Origin: Filimonas zeae
GTDB lineage: Bacteria; Bacteroidota; Bacteroidia; Chitinophagales; Chitinophagaceae
NCBI RefSeq assembly: GCF_014641615.1
Contig: NZ_BMIB01000003.1
Span: 310,001-374,000, forward strand
Reading direction: 5' to 3'
Length of the DNA: 64,000 nt
Shown: piece after piece, positions 28,473-37,207 of the stretch
How positions within the stretch are numbered: position 1 is the first letter of the stretch
Layout of the letters: every line of letters starts with the position of its first letter
Translations under genes and position numbers: made by a program
The notes under the pieces: model-generated
Databases searched by the model: none
Seen by the model: only the letters and a program-made list of their open reading frames with translations
What the model was told of the DNA's origin: nothing

Positions 28473-29495
28473 CTATTCTCCCATCATTTCTCGCAATTTG
28501 TCACCAAGAAAATAATCCTCACTAACGCCTTTTCCAAAATGGTATGTATTATTTTCACGAGCGGTCATAAAACTCCTGAGGTCTTTGTATGCCAGCTGTT
28601 CAGGGTCTTTTATTGAAAATTCTAATCGAACGGTTGTCCATTGCATTAACATGTCGGGGCCGGTAGTAACTAACAACAGGCCTTTTTCTGTTCTGAACGA
28701 TGGCGAAATAAAATATCTAATTTGTTCAATCAGAAAATTAGCCCCCCTTGTCAACTCGCACATTAAGTCTTGCACAAGGTCAACATGATAATCGAATTTG
28801 TCCCCTAATATATCGTATTCTTTTTGATCAATATGATAGTCCTTATTGTAAAATTTTTCCGTGTAATACATTTCTTCACCACTTTTATCAAGGTGTCTTG
28901 CAAAGACATGTAAAAAATCGTTTAATATTGAACGGAAATTTTTAAATGCAAATTCCAATTTGGGATAGCGGTTCGGCCAAATTCTTGAAAGAAGATACCC
29001 GTTTAGTCGTTGCAACTCTTCAAAACGGTCTTTAAAAATATTAGGCTGCCCTCCTGACAACACATAAGAACTCCATATATCCCACTCTTCAATTCCTGCG
29101 AGATTCACAAATTCCTCAACATATGTTGCGTAAGTTTCATCATCTTTTTGCTTTACTATGTCAGAAGGGTTTAAGCAGGTGCGAACCCATTCTGTATGCT
29201 CGTTCTTGATTTCATGTAGCTTATCAACAGAGTATAACTCTTCGTGGTCATCAATAATTTTGTGGTGCTTTTGGCAAAGCAACATGAGGTTATTGTATTT
29301 ATCTCTTGCTTCAGGCGTTAAGGTAGATTTTCCTCTTGGCCCTTTTTCTTCTCTTGCAACAATATGTGCTTCTTCGCCTAATACTGAGGGGTCGTCTGTT
29401 TCCGTAATGTCTTCTGCCAATTCTGTTTTGCAGATTGCGCACTTGTTACCTGACCGTCCCCAAAGCATTTTGTGTGTCTTGATTGAAATTCCCAT
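28473..29495 (-). CDS. HNH nuclease domain protein with unknown C-terminal domain
   Basis: A 340-residue protein. Residues 8-105 form an HNH domain of the type with structural zinc: Cys19 and Cys22 (CAIC), His44 (EEAHIVARE), Asn69 (NNLMLLC), Cys74 and His77/His78 (CQKHHKIID). All catalytic residues are present. The remaining 235 residues are helical, with no SAVED or other sensor domain that I recognise. HNH domains like this occur in CBASS Cap5 and other defence effectors. Here it is a single gene behind the integrase, so it is probably ICE cargo. DNA cleavage is expected; the trigger is unknown. Confidence 0.8.
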   Translation of the reverse strand: MGISIKTHKMLWGRSGNKCAICKTELAEDITETDDPSVLGEEAHIVAREEKGPRGKSTLTPEARDKYNNLMLLCQKHHKIIDDHEELYSVDKLHEIKNEHTEWVRTCLNPSDIVKQKDDETYATYVEEFVNLAGIEEWDIWSSYVLSGGQPNIFKDRFEELQRLNGYLLSRIWPNRYPKLEFAFKNFRSILNDFLHVFARHLDKSGEEMYYTEKFYNKDYHIDQKEYDILGDKFDYHVDLVQDLMCELTRGANFLIEQIRYFISPSFRTEKGLLLVTTGPDMLMQWTTVRLEFSIKDPEQLAYKDLRSFMTARENNTYHFGKGVSEDYFLGDKLREMMGE

Positions 29496-29641
29496 AGCAT
29501 GGTTTTGAAGCGTTCCTCTAACGAATAAATATACGTTATGCTTTCAAGCTGCCCAAAAAACAATACTGATTGTCAATATTTATAATATTCCCTTTTTAAA
29601 CAATTTTTAAATAATGCTGGTTATTGTGTGATGCAAATCCG

Positions 29642-30118
29642 TTAGTTGGCTTCTTTACCATACCGTTCAAATTTGAATACCCAGCTATCTACACAAATAC
29701 CTCTGGCTAAACCAACCGTGACAATCTGGAATATTACAGAAAGTGTCGATAATTGGGGACTTCTTATTACAGCGTACAAGATTAGATACTCTGAGGCAAC
29801 TACAAGCACATGAATTACCAATATCCTCCATACCGACTTCCTCTTTATGCGGGCACTGCGTTTCCATAGTTTAATAACCAAAAATGCAAGCCCTAAAACA
29901 ACTATCAGAAAGGTGTTAATTAATGCAGCAATGATGTTATCTAGCCTGTAGAAGTGCTTTAGCAGCAGTGGTTCGTGGAAATAGATATTCATAAACAGAC
30001 AGACCAGCGAAGCCGAAAATAGATATATCAACAGGGTCGCAATAACCAGCCTTACTTGACTTATATAAAGCCTGATATGCGCAGTGTTCTGCGCCCGGAA
30101 ATCTATATCAATGTGCAT
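29642..30118 (-). CDS. uncharacterised four-helix membrane protein
   Basis: A 158-residue protein with four hydrophobic segments (about 22-45, 60-85, 97-118, 125-145). The loop between helices two and three is basic (KLWKRSARIKRKSVWR), so it probably faces the cytoplasm. No family recognised. It is 98 bases downstream of the SWIM protein gene on the same strand and may be the last member of that operon. Confidence 0.6.
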   Translation of the reverse strand: MHIDIDFRAQNTAHIRLYISQVRLVIATLLIYLFSASLVCLFMNIYFHEPLLLKHFYRLDNIIAALINTFLIVVLGLAFLVIKLWKRSARIKRKSVWRILVIHVLVVASEYLILYAVIRSPQLSTLSVIFQIVTVGLARGICVDSWVFKFERYGKEAN

Positions 30119-30216
30119 AAGGTGACGGATTAGAAGAATTAGACAGGCAGTGGAACCACTTTAAAAAAAGTGCCTACTGTAGAAACAGCAGGCCTTCGTT
30201 TTCCAATTATCCATTA

Positions 30217-30603
30217 TCAGGGGGTATCCTTTTTAGTTTGAAGTATTTTGCCCAGTTCTAAAAAATACTCTTCGCCTCCTGTGGTAATGAGATATTTTAA
30301 GGCTCCATAAGCATGATGGCACAGCATTTCTACTTTCCTGTCACAATCGCAAATAACATGCACCTCGTTATTAGAAACGGAGATTGCTAATGTGTATGAT
30401 AGTGCGCCGGAAGTGTTGGTATATTCTGCCTTATATTGATTTATTTTAACCGGAGATACAAAAGTCACAGGCCATTGCTTGTAATGGAATGTTTCACTAT
30501 CAATGTGCTTCTTTAGTGAATCGGCGTGCAATCGCCCTGCTCTCCCTAGCGGAATAGTATAGGCGTATCCGGTGTTGCGTAAATCGTCCTTGTTTGTTTT
30601 CAT
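30217..30603 (-). CDS. SWIM-type zinc-finger protein
   Basis: A 128-residue protein with a SWIM motif CxC-x7-CxH: CDC, then CHH, at residues about 83-95 (VICDCDRKVEMLCHHAYGAL). SWIM domains bind zinc and mediate DNA or protein binding. The rest is beta-rich and not recognised. It follows the SymE-like gene by 31 bases and belongs to a four-gene minus-strand operon starting with a histidine kinase. A stand-alone SWIM protein of this size is often found in element-borne operons without known role. Confidence 0.75.
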   Translation of the reverse strand: MKTNKDDLRNTGYAYTIPLGRAGRLHADSLKKHIDSETFHYKQWPVTFVSPVKINQYKAEYTNTSGALSYTLAISVSNNEVHVICDCDRKVEMLCHHAYGALKYLITTGGEEYFLELGKILQTKKDTP

Positions 30604-30634
30604 ATAAGCTGAGTGGATGTAGTGCTGTTTATAA

Positions 30635-30877
30635 TTATAAAGCGTCAGTCTGCGGTTTCTCTTTCCATATCATAAGAAAGCCTGTTCCGGTGGAAACTGT
30701 TATGTTATCGCCAATTTCAAAGCCTGCATTTTTAAGCCAAACGCCGGATAAGTTTATCCACGGCACAAACTTGTAATACCCTACCCTCGGTAGGCCTATT
30801 CTAACCACTTTTAATTGTCTGGTGTGCATTGGTATAACTTTGGCACTCATAAGAAGTACGGTATTGTGTATTTGCAA
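30635..30877 (-). CDS. symE: SymE-family toxin-like protein
   Basis: An 80-residue protein (or 71 residues if Met10 is the start). The C-terminal half (PWINLSGVWLKNAGFEIG then ITVSTGTGFLMI) matches the SymE pattern, a toxin with an AbrB-like fold that binds or cleaves RNA or compacts nucleoids in E. coli, where an antisense RNA (SymR) controls it. The upstream part (RQLKVVRIGLPR) is also typical. It lies 25 bases after the MNT-HEPN gene and 31 before the SWIM gene. Whether an antisense RNA exists on the plus strand here cannot be seen. Confidence 0.8.
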   Translation of the reverse strand: MQIHNTVLLMSAKVIPMHTRQLKVVRIGLPRVGYYKFVPWINLSGVWLKNAGFEIGDNITVSTGTGFLMIWKEKPQTDAL

Positions 30878-30902
30878 TCGGATTGTATTACTGCTGCGGG
30901 GC

Positions 30903-31802
30903 TTAACATTCGCCTATTAGCGGGAAAGTGATAGGTGCGTGTAAAATGACTTCCTGCAAAAAGTTGTCATAAAGTGTTTCTGCAGTCTTTAATAGCTCTT
31001 GTACTCTGCGAAGCAGGATTTGTACTTTATCAGGAGGTACGTCACATTCACCCCTGTGGCGTGCTTCGCCAAAACTTCTATTTAAAATAGTAAACAGCTC
31101 TTTTTCTTCCGGCGTGTTACATGGAAATATGGTAGCCGGTGCTAACGAAAAATTTTTCGTTAATTCAAACAAACGTGAAAGGTTGGGTGTGGCTGCTTTA
31201 TAGCCAGTAAATACACGTAGAAGAGCAAGGCAAACTTGGTGTGTGGCTTGGTGAAGCTGGAAGACTACGCCGCCAAACCAATTTTGGCTAAGATTATATT
31301 CTGCGGTTTTTAAAAAGCCCTGTGCCAGTGAAAAATGATGCTGCCAGTACTGCTTCATATCGTTTATTACTCCGCGCATATCCGGTAACGATTCCCACGC
31401 ATACAAGATATTAGGGGCACCATCGTACAACATATAACCTTTGGTATATGCGGTTGTATGAAAACGCCACCCCTCCGTCAGTGACTTGTCGAAGTTTACC
31501 AGTTTCAAAACAACGCTGGTAACCTTTAAGTCGAATGGCGTAGCCTGTTGCTCTACTGTTTGTATTATTTCATGTTCAGGCCGTTTTTCGTCATTTTGTG
31601 TTACAATCAATAGGTCATAGTTAACAGTAGCTCTTTGCGAAATGCTACTGTTCTCAACTGTAAAGGGTGTCCATTCCTGAACTACGGTTTGGCGGGTGCC
31701 ATAGCATAGGACTTTTACCGGGGAAACGGTTTGAACAATTTTTTCGGTAAAATCTTTCAGCAACGTTTGTTGCCGTTGTGACAAGTGCGTGAATTTTGAC
31801 AT
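30903..31802 (-). CDS. MNT-like nucleotidyltransferase fused to HEPN domain
   Basis: A 299-residue two-domain protein. The N-terminal 130 residues resemble a minimal nucleotidyltransferase fold (ILCYGTRQ-like VKVLCYGTRQTV, then NYDLLIVTQND), although the usual GSRARG motif is altered to GTRQT. The C-terminal HEPN domain (about 150-285) is helical with Arg242 and His249 in RSFGEARH, an Rx6H motif typical of HEPN ribonucleases. Separate MNT and HEPN proteins form toxin-antitoxin pairs in which the MNT adenylylates the HEPN toxin; a fusion suggests self-regulation. It sits between a histidine kinase gene and symE with 22 and 25 bases of spacing. Confidence 0.82.
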   Translation of the reverse strand: MSKFTHLSQRQQTLLKDFTEKIVQTVSPVKVLCYGTRQTVVQEWTPFTVENSSISQRATVNYDLLIVTQNDEKRPEHEIIQTVEQQATPFDLKVTSVVLKLVNFDKSLTEGWRFHTTAYTKGYMLYDGAPNILYAWESLPDMRGVINDMKQYWQHHFSLAQGFLKTAEYNLSQNWFGGVVFQLHQATHQVCLALLRVFTGYKAATPNLSRLFELTKNFSLAPATIFPCNTPEEKELFTILNRSFGEARHRGECDVPPDKVQILLRRVQELLKTAETLYDNFLQEVILHAPITFPLIGEC

Positions 31803-31824
31803 AGAGTAGACGTGTTTTATGTGA

Positions 31825-32565
31825 TTAAATAATAGGTTGAAGCGGAATTTTAACTGTAAAAACTGTTAGCATGTCTTTGCTGTTAACATCTATGGAGCCT
31901 CCCATTGCATCTACATATAACTTGCTTAGATACAATCCTAACCCAACACCAGCCCTTTCTGCATCCGCTTGGTAGTACAAGGTGAATAGCAGTTTTAATT
32001 TTTCGGGAGGTATGGTTGTGCCCTTGTTGGTTACCTTTATAATAATATAATCATCCACCGTGTAGCATAGTATATTTATGTAACTCTCTCTGGCGCTATA
32101 CTTCTGAGCATTCGCAACAAGGTTAAGTACAATCTGCTCTAGCTTTATCTTATCCGTAGTGATATGTAGTTTTTCTAAAGTTGCGGCGCTATCTACGTGA
32201 ATGTCTTTGGAAAAGAATGGGTTTTCTCTTAATGTTGTTATAAATGGGAAAAGCCAGTTAGTAAAATGGAAAGATTCTGATAATAAGGTTATAGCCAGTT
32301 TACCTTCTTTTAGTTTTACTGTCGTAAGCATGTTTTCAATAAGGCTTAACGCGTCTTTGGTAGACTGTTTGGTGAGATTGAGCCAACGATCTTTTTCTAT
32401 TCCTTTTTCGATGTAGTATAGTGCCCCATGTATTGCAGTAAAAAAACTCCTTACCTCATGGGTATAGCTGACTATAAATAATTCCATTATTTCAAGCTTC
32501 TGTGTAAGTGGTATGTCGTTAGCATCAGGCATGGCTTTGCCACAACATTTGCATGTGTCTTGCAT
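31825..32565 (-). CDS. soluble histidine kinase without membrane sensor
   Basis: A 246-residue kinase. It starts with a small cysteine-rich segment (CKCCGKAMPDA, residues 5-15) that could bind metal. The HisKA domain follows at about 22-90 with phosphoacceptor His36 (SYTHEVRSFF), then the ATPase domain with N box (EQIVLNLVANAQKYS), and G boxes (GVGLGLYLSKLYVDAMGG). There is no membrane helix, no sensor domain of usual size and no response regulator next to it. It is first in a four-gene operon. It could be the RteA-type counterpart of this ICE, but in reduced form. Confidence 0.85.
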   Translation of the reverse strand: MQDTCKCCGKAMPDANDIPLTQKLEIMELFIVSYTHEVRSFFTAIHGALYYIEKGIEKDRWLNLTKQSTKDALSLIENMLTTVKLKEGKLAITLLSESFHFTNWLFPFITTLRENPFFSKDIHVDSAATLEKLHITTDKIKLEQIVLNLVANAQKYSARESYINILCYTVDDYIIIKVTNKGTTIPPEKLKLLFTLYYQADAERAGVGLGLYLSKLYVDAMGGSIDVNSKDMLTVFTVKIPLQPII

Positions 32566-33040
32566 AATGTAGAAGTTGATAGTTGGAAAAAGTGGATGTG
32601 CTTAAAATGAGTTATGCACTTGATAGAATAGCGGTATGCACAAAGGAGGAAATTTGGTAAGCAGTTGGCAGATGAAACCCACGGAAAGACTTTGCTATTG
32701 TCCTAAACAAAAAAATGGCGTGGGTTAGTTCTTATGCAATTGAAGGGCTACGACACCCATGCGGCAATAAGAACGCCCACGCGCTAACGTGAGCGATTTA
32801 CCTTATTCTTGCCGCTTTGAAATTGTCGTAGTTTTCAATTGCAGGAATTAAAGCAAACACGCTTTACAATATTTTATGTGTCCGCAATATATTATATTAT
32901 GAGGTATCGTTCATGGGTGAAATCACTGAATTTAAAGCAATCTAATACTTTAGATCAATAGAAAAAAATAAAAGTATTATAATATGATACATAAGTTCAA
33001 TGAAATAATACTCAAATAACTGTTTATCAGCTGTTTAAGA
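32566..33040. ncRNA. structured non-coding segment between kinase operon and XRE gene
   Basis: About 475 bases without coding frame. The part 32718-32843 has long inverted repeats in interleaved order: A (GCGTGGG/GTTCTTAT, 32718-32735) pairs with 32767-32782; B (TGCAATTGAA and CTACGACA, 32735-32755) pairs with 32824-32843; and GCGGCAA (32761-32767) with TTGCCGC (32809-32815). A-B-A'-B' order implies a pseudoknot or two alternative folds. It may be a small RNA, a control leader, a recombination or replication site. The following 200 bases are very AT-rich. Type is uncertain. Confidence 0.45.
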
Positions 33041-33074
33041 ATTTTGTCTTTTCTTTATACAGGAAAGACAAAAT
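33041..33074 (+). promoter_or_regulatory. inverted repeat over the translation start of the XRE gene
   Basis: ATTTTGTCTTT (33041-33051) and AAAGACAAAAT (33064-33074) are perfect 11-base arms ending one base before the ATG. It can act as autoregulatory operator or as an RNA hairpin hiding the ribosome site (AGGAAAG). Confidence 0.6.
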
Positions 33075-33329
33075 ATGCCACGTAGGAAAGTAATAAGACC
33101 GGATATTGCTATAAACAGGATTAAAGGAGCGTTAGCTGATAGCGGTAAGACTATTGGTGAATTAGAAGAGCATTTTGGTGTTGCCCACTCTACCGTGTCT
33201 TATTGGGTGAATAATAAAATCCAACCTGACGTATATACATTTTATGCAATAGCAGAATGGTTGGATATAGATATAAAGGACTTATTCCACTCCACTAAAG
33301 ACAAAAAACATGCTGCAAAAAAGCCGTAA
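33075..33329 (+). CDS. XRE-family helix-turn-helix regulator
   Basis: An 84-residue DNA-binding protein. The Cro/C1-type helix-turn-helix spans about 12-68: KTIGELEEHFGVAHSTVSYWVNNKIQPD gives helices 2 and 3, and TFYAIAEWLDIDIKDLF the end of the domain. The C-terminus is basic (KDKKHAAKKP). It stands opposite to the coupling-protein gene, and a perfect inverted repeat covers the base before its start, suggesting autoregulation. It probably controls ICE functions. Confidence 0.85.
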   Translation: MPRRKVIRPDIAINRIKGALADSGKTIGELEEHFGVAHSTVSYWVNNKIQPDVYTFYAIAEWLDIDIKDLFHSTKDKKHAAKKP

Positions 33330-33352
33330 CCTCTTTGCAGCATATCAGATCA

Positions 33353-35317
33353 CTACTTCTTGGTAATTATAAATTGATTCAACTCCGGCGTATTCATCAA
33401 CCGCTCCATCTCATTTTCTCGAATACCTTTTACATCCTTTTTTATTTGTAAGAACGTATCCAACACTATAGCAGAAGATACCTGTTTTTTAGGCAATGGC
33501 AGATAATCAGCTTTCTTTATCCTGTTTTTATCAAGTACAAAATCAGAATGAAACATTTTTAAATCAATCCTTTGGTCTGGGTTATCTGCCACTACTCCCA
33601 CAAACTCCCCAGCTGAAAGGGATGAAATCACAGACTGCGGTATTGCATAATCCAGCTGCTTGGAACGGGTAACAGAAGTATCATTACTGTTAATAGCTAT
33701 GCTTTCCCTGTCCTGCATGATCTTACCAAAACGTTCTGACAGGTCTTTCGCTCCTTGCCCGGCCACCTGCCCGGAAATGATATTGCCCACAATATTTAGC
33801 AGCACATCAGCCTGCTGCTTACCATAGGCGGCTATTAACTGGCTGGCATCTTGTATTACCATAGTAACAGAAACCAGATAAGACCTGCACACCGCCAAAA
33901 ACTTATCCAGTGAAGGCCATGAAATATTGGCAAACTCCTCTAAAATAATTGCACAGGGCTGCTCTTCCTGCTCTTTCAGCAGCTTTTGCAGGTTGTTTAA
34001 GTACAGGGATATAACCGGGCTATACACATTTGCTTTCTGTGGATTATTGGCAATACATACGATTTTCGGAGCCTTCGGGTCGTTAATGGTCATGCTGAAA
34101 TCATCGCCTGACAGCACGTAATACAGGTTTGGTGTAGACAGTTTGGATAGCCCGATCAGTGCCCCGGAAATCTGCCCCACCAGCTGCTTACCGGCATCCT
34201 CTTTCAACGCCTGCACGAACGGTGAAATCATAGCCTCTAGCTGCGGCTCTGCTGAAAGTATGGAAAAGAGTACAGAAAATTCCGTCTGTGCCAGTTCAAT
34301 TGCATGCGGCAAAGTGCAATAACGCCCCCCTTTATAGAGCCGCAGAAACCAGATAATACAGGTAATAAGATTGATGGAAGATTCAGCCCAAAAATCCGTT
34401 TTTTCCATCCAGTCCGGATTGAAGCCGATTAAGATAGTACGGGAGGCTGACGCAGCATCTGTAATATCCCGCATAGATTCTTTCATTAAAGGATTGCAGC
34501 GTTGCTGTATCTCGTCAAAGTTCAATACATGAAATTCCGGTTCTACTTTATACCTGTGTTTGTATTGCTGGTAATAGGTGTATGCAAAGGCGGTAAGGTC
34601 GGGATACTTGAAATCATGGAGGCAGACCCCATAGCCTTTATACATAGATTGGCGCAGTATTTCCATTACGAGCCATAGCGTTTTACCACAGCCCGGTACG
34701 CCCTCCAAAAGCAGATTGCGAAAGGGGTTTACTACAGATACATAGCTTTGCCGTTCCTGTCCTTTCAGCTTATAGCGGGCCGGAAAATTAAAGCTGTAAT
34801 TATTTTCCAGTAACCTTTCTTCCTGCGGGAAACTCTGGTTTTCCTTGTTGAAAATATCCCCCTTTAGTTTCAGCTTTATAATGCGTGTAAGCAGCGTACC
34901 TCCGGTAAGTATCAGGATGTAACCGGCAGCTGTAATAGTAATATAAGCTATACCGGTGATAGCCGGATTGGCTGGTATGTATAATGCCAGTACACTTATA
35001 AAATACAGTATAAGGCCGGTAATTACGAATGCCAGCGCCGCCGGGTAACCGATCTTTTCTGATTTTTTCCCTTGTGCCCCCAACAGGGAAAGCAGCAGAA
35101 AAAGCAGCGCCACCAGCTTTGATTTTAAGAAGCTGCTGAACAACCCCGCTTTACTGATATTACCTAAAATTCGATCTGATAAGCTGGCAGTAAGATGCCA
35201 TTCTTTAAAAGTGCCGTAGCAATAAAAGTAAACATGCAGTAGTAAAACTATGATGCTGATAGCCCGTGTAAGGTCTATGATCTTTTTTAACCCTATGTCG
35301 TTTGTATTGTTTTTCAT
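33353..35317 (-). CDS. VirD4/TraG-type conjugative coupling ATPase
   Basis: A 654-residue type IV coupling protein that links the relaxosome to the secretion channel and pumps DNA. Four membrane helices are at about 20-37, 67-80, 94-112 and 122-142. The ATPase domain has Walker A GVPGCGKT (206-213) and a Walker B-like segment (CAIILEEFANI), followed by VSVTMVIQDASQL and the C-terminal DQRIDLK region. It follows the relaxase gene by 11 bases, forming the mobilisation operon accessory protein - relaxase - coupling protein. In CTn nomenclature the equivalent is called TraG or MobC; I leave the symbol blank to avoid confusion with the VirB4-type TraG. Confidence 0.92.
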   Translation of the reverse strand: MKNNTNDIGLKKIIDLTRAISIIVLLLHVYFYCYGTFKEWHLTASLSDRILGNISKAGLFSSFLKSKLVALLFLLLSLLGAQGKKSEKIGYPAALAFVITGLILYFISVLALYIPANPAITGIAYITITAAGYILILTGGTLLTRIIKLKLKGDIFNKENQSFPQEERLLENNYSFNFPARYKLKGQERQSYVSVVNPFRNLLLEGVPGCGKTLWLVMEILRQSMYKGYGVCLHDFKYPDLTAFAYTYYQQYKHRYKVEPEFHVLNFDEIQQRCNPLMKESMRDITDAASASRTILIGFNPDWMEKTDFWAESSINLITCIIWFLRLYKGGRYCTLPHAIELAQTEFSVLFSILSAEPQLEAMISPFVQALKEDAGKQLVGQISGALIGLSKLSTPNLYYVLSGDDFSMTINDPKAPKIVCIANNPQKANVYSPVISLYLNNLQKLLKEQEEQPCAIILEEFANISWPSLDKFLAVCRSYLVSVTMVIQDASQLIAAYGKQQADVLLNIVGNIISGQVAGQGAKDLSERFGKIMQDRESIAINSNDTSVTRSKQLDYAIPQSVISSLSAGEFVGVVADNPDQRIDLKMFHSDFVLDKNRIKKADYLPLPKKQVSSAIVLDTFLQIKKDVKGIRENEMERLMNTPELNQFIITKK

Positions 35318-35328
35318 AACATGATTTT

Positions 35329-36726
35329 TTAACGTTCCAATGATTGATCTCTGCGTTTTCTTCTGTGTTCTTCATCCCGTTTTAAATTTGCGTCCATTGC
35401 TTCTGCTCCCTGCTGCGGCTGCATTATCTCCTGTAAAGAGTTGCCGGTATCTTTCAGCAGACCATCTGCATTGCCTGCGCTTTTCTCATTATCTGCGGTA
35501 AGTGTCTTTTCAGATGCAGGCGGTGTACTGGCCGGTGAATGGGATTTGCCGGTATGCTGTGCTGGCGCTGGTTGCGGTTCATTGGGCACCGACTCTTTTG
35601 CTGCTTCTTTATTTTTGGGCCTTGCTTGCTCTTGGCTTTTCTCTTTCACCTGCGGCTTTTCCTGCTCAATGCCCAAACGCTCTAATATCCTTTTTGCTGA
35701 ATAATCTTTGTCCAAATCGCCCCCATTAAACACAGCCTTTTTTTCATGGCTAATAAAAGTAATGCCGTAAATAAAGCCGGTATCAGTGCGGCGTATTTCC
35801 ATAGCAATGCGCTCTTTTTGCAGTGCATTTTTAAACTCCTGTAAGCTGCCGGGATGCTGTTTGATATGCCAGTCTATAGCGGTGGTAAAATGCTTTTTAT
35901 CCTTTTTCCGGGCCTGTTCATTCTCTGTAAACTTCTTTTCAATCTCGTTTAAAGTAGGCTTACTGTATATGCTGCTGGCTTTGATGGGCACGCCAATTTT
36001 CTGCCCGTTTTCATCCAGTGCGCGGTAATAAAGCCCTTTGTTTTTATAGACGCGTGAACCTTCCGGCCCCCGGTCTGCCATAACATTATATCCTTTCAGC
36101 ACCGCGTTTAATTCATGCAGGGAAGTGTATTTGTATTTATCAATTACATGGTCTAATACATTAGTAATACTGCGCAGCGTTTCTGATTTTCCATACTGCA
36201 CCTTTTGCGCACTGACGGATAATAGCTGCTCCTGCTGCTGGGCATTTTGCTTTTTATCTGCTTTGACCAGCCCGTATTTTTCCTCCATTTCCTTACGCAC
36301 CGGTTCTGAAATATCCTTTGCCTGATTATGCGTAGTAATGCGCGTGCCATCTTCCCGGATAAGTGTAGATACAATATGTACATGCGGATGTCCGGCATCA
36401 AAATGCTGGTAAACAAGGAACGGTTGTTTACCAAAACCCAGCTTTTCCATGTATTCCTGACTGAGCGTTTTTAAAAACTCAGGTGTGAGTTTTTCCGTTT
36501 CAGACGGATGGAAATTGAGTGATAAATGAATCAGCTTTTTTTCGGCCCGGTCGTTTAAAACCATCAGGTCTTGAAAGCGGTTTAGCTTTTCATGGATATT
36601 GAGTTCATCCGGCTTTTTTAAAAAATTGACTGCATCCAGTAAGACGGCCTTACCGCTTTGCACTTTCTTTTCGTTGTAGTTTACCGCACGTTTTAAGCTG
36701 TCGGGGTATTTTATTTCCGGTCGCAT
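35329..36726 (-). CDS. relaxase/mobilisation nuclease (MobB/BmgA-like, MOBP type)
   Basis: A 465-residue relaxase that nicks one strand at oriT and stays covalently bound to the 5' end. Tyr17 (AVNYNEKKV) is the likely catalytic tyrosine; the metal-binding three-histidine motif is HPHVH (His113, 115, 117). The middle part is helical. The C-terminal 90 residues (after about 375) are low complexity (many P, Q, K, E, A). The start overlaps the accessory protein gene by 16 bases. The candidate oriT is 480 bases upstream. Confidence 0.92.
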   Translation of the reverse strand: MRPEIKYPDSLKRAVNYNEKKVQSGKAVLLDAVNFLKKPDELNIHEKLNRFQDLMVLNDRAEKKLIHLSLNFHPSETEKLTPEFLKTLSQEYMEKLGFGKQPFLVYQHFDAGHPHVHIVSTLIREDGTRITTHNQAKDISEPVRKEMEEKYGLVKADKKQNAQQQEQLLSVSAQKVQYGKSETLRSITNVLDHVIDKYKYTSLHELNAVLKGYNVMADRGPEGSRVYKNKGLYYRALDENGQKIGVPIKASSIYSKPTLNEIEKKFTENEQARKKDKKHFTTAIDWHIKQHPGSLQEFKNALQKERIAMEIRRTDTGFIYGITFISHEKKAVFNGGDLDKDYSAKRILERLGIEQEKPQVKEKSQEQARPKNKEAAKESVPNEPQPAPAQHTGKSHSPASTPPASEKTLTADNEKSAGNADGLLKDTGNSLQEIMQPQQGAEAMDANLKRDEEHRRKRRDQSLER

Positions 36727-37121
36727 GCTTCATAGATTTGGATAAGCTTGATACGTATTTCTTCCACTTTCTGCATCAGTATTTTCTTAGTGGCTTCGTT
36801 CATTACCGCCCATGTTTTTACCTCCGGTACAGTATCCAGTGTGTGCAGTTTATGTACTGACTGATTGAAGTTGTTGCCTATGGCACTCAACTCTGTTTTA
36901 ATCAGATTCAGTACCATTAGTAACTGGTCAGTGGACTGGTTACGGTAGTTGATGGTAACCGGTTTACCTAACAAAACGCGGCGTGCATACTCGCTGAGTT
37001 TGCGGTAAACAGACTCATTACAGGCTGTTTCTATCTGCTGAAACTCTTCCGGTTTGAACCGGATAGTGACGCGGCGCGTGTACTTGCTTTTTTCAATCTG
37101 CTTCATAATCTTGCTACACAT
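36711..37121 (-). CDS. ribbon-helix-helix mobilisation accessory protein (MobA/MobC-like)
   Basis: A 136-residue relaxosome protein. The N terminus (YTRRVTIRFKPEEFQQIETAC) is a ribbon-helix-helix DNA-binding element; the later part (GNNFNQSVHKLH, IGNNxNQ motif) is typical of Bacteroidota mobilisation proteins. It would bind near oriT and help the relaxase. It is the first gene of the mobilisation operon and lies next to the oriT-like repeat. Confidence 0.9.
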   Translation of the reverse strand: MCSKIMKQIEKSKYTRRVTIRFKPEEFQQIETACNESVYRKLSEYARRVLLGKPVTINYRNQSTDQLLMVLNLIKTELSAIGNNFNQSVHKLHTLDTVPEVKTWAVMNEATKKILMQKVEEIRIKLIQIYEACDRK

Positions 37122-37207
37122 TTTCAGATACAGGCAGCGGTACGCTGCTCTCCTTTAAAGCAGCACGGAGCGGCTGCGCTTCCCCCGCCGACTTTGGAGG
37201 CATCAGG

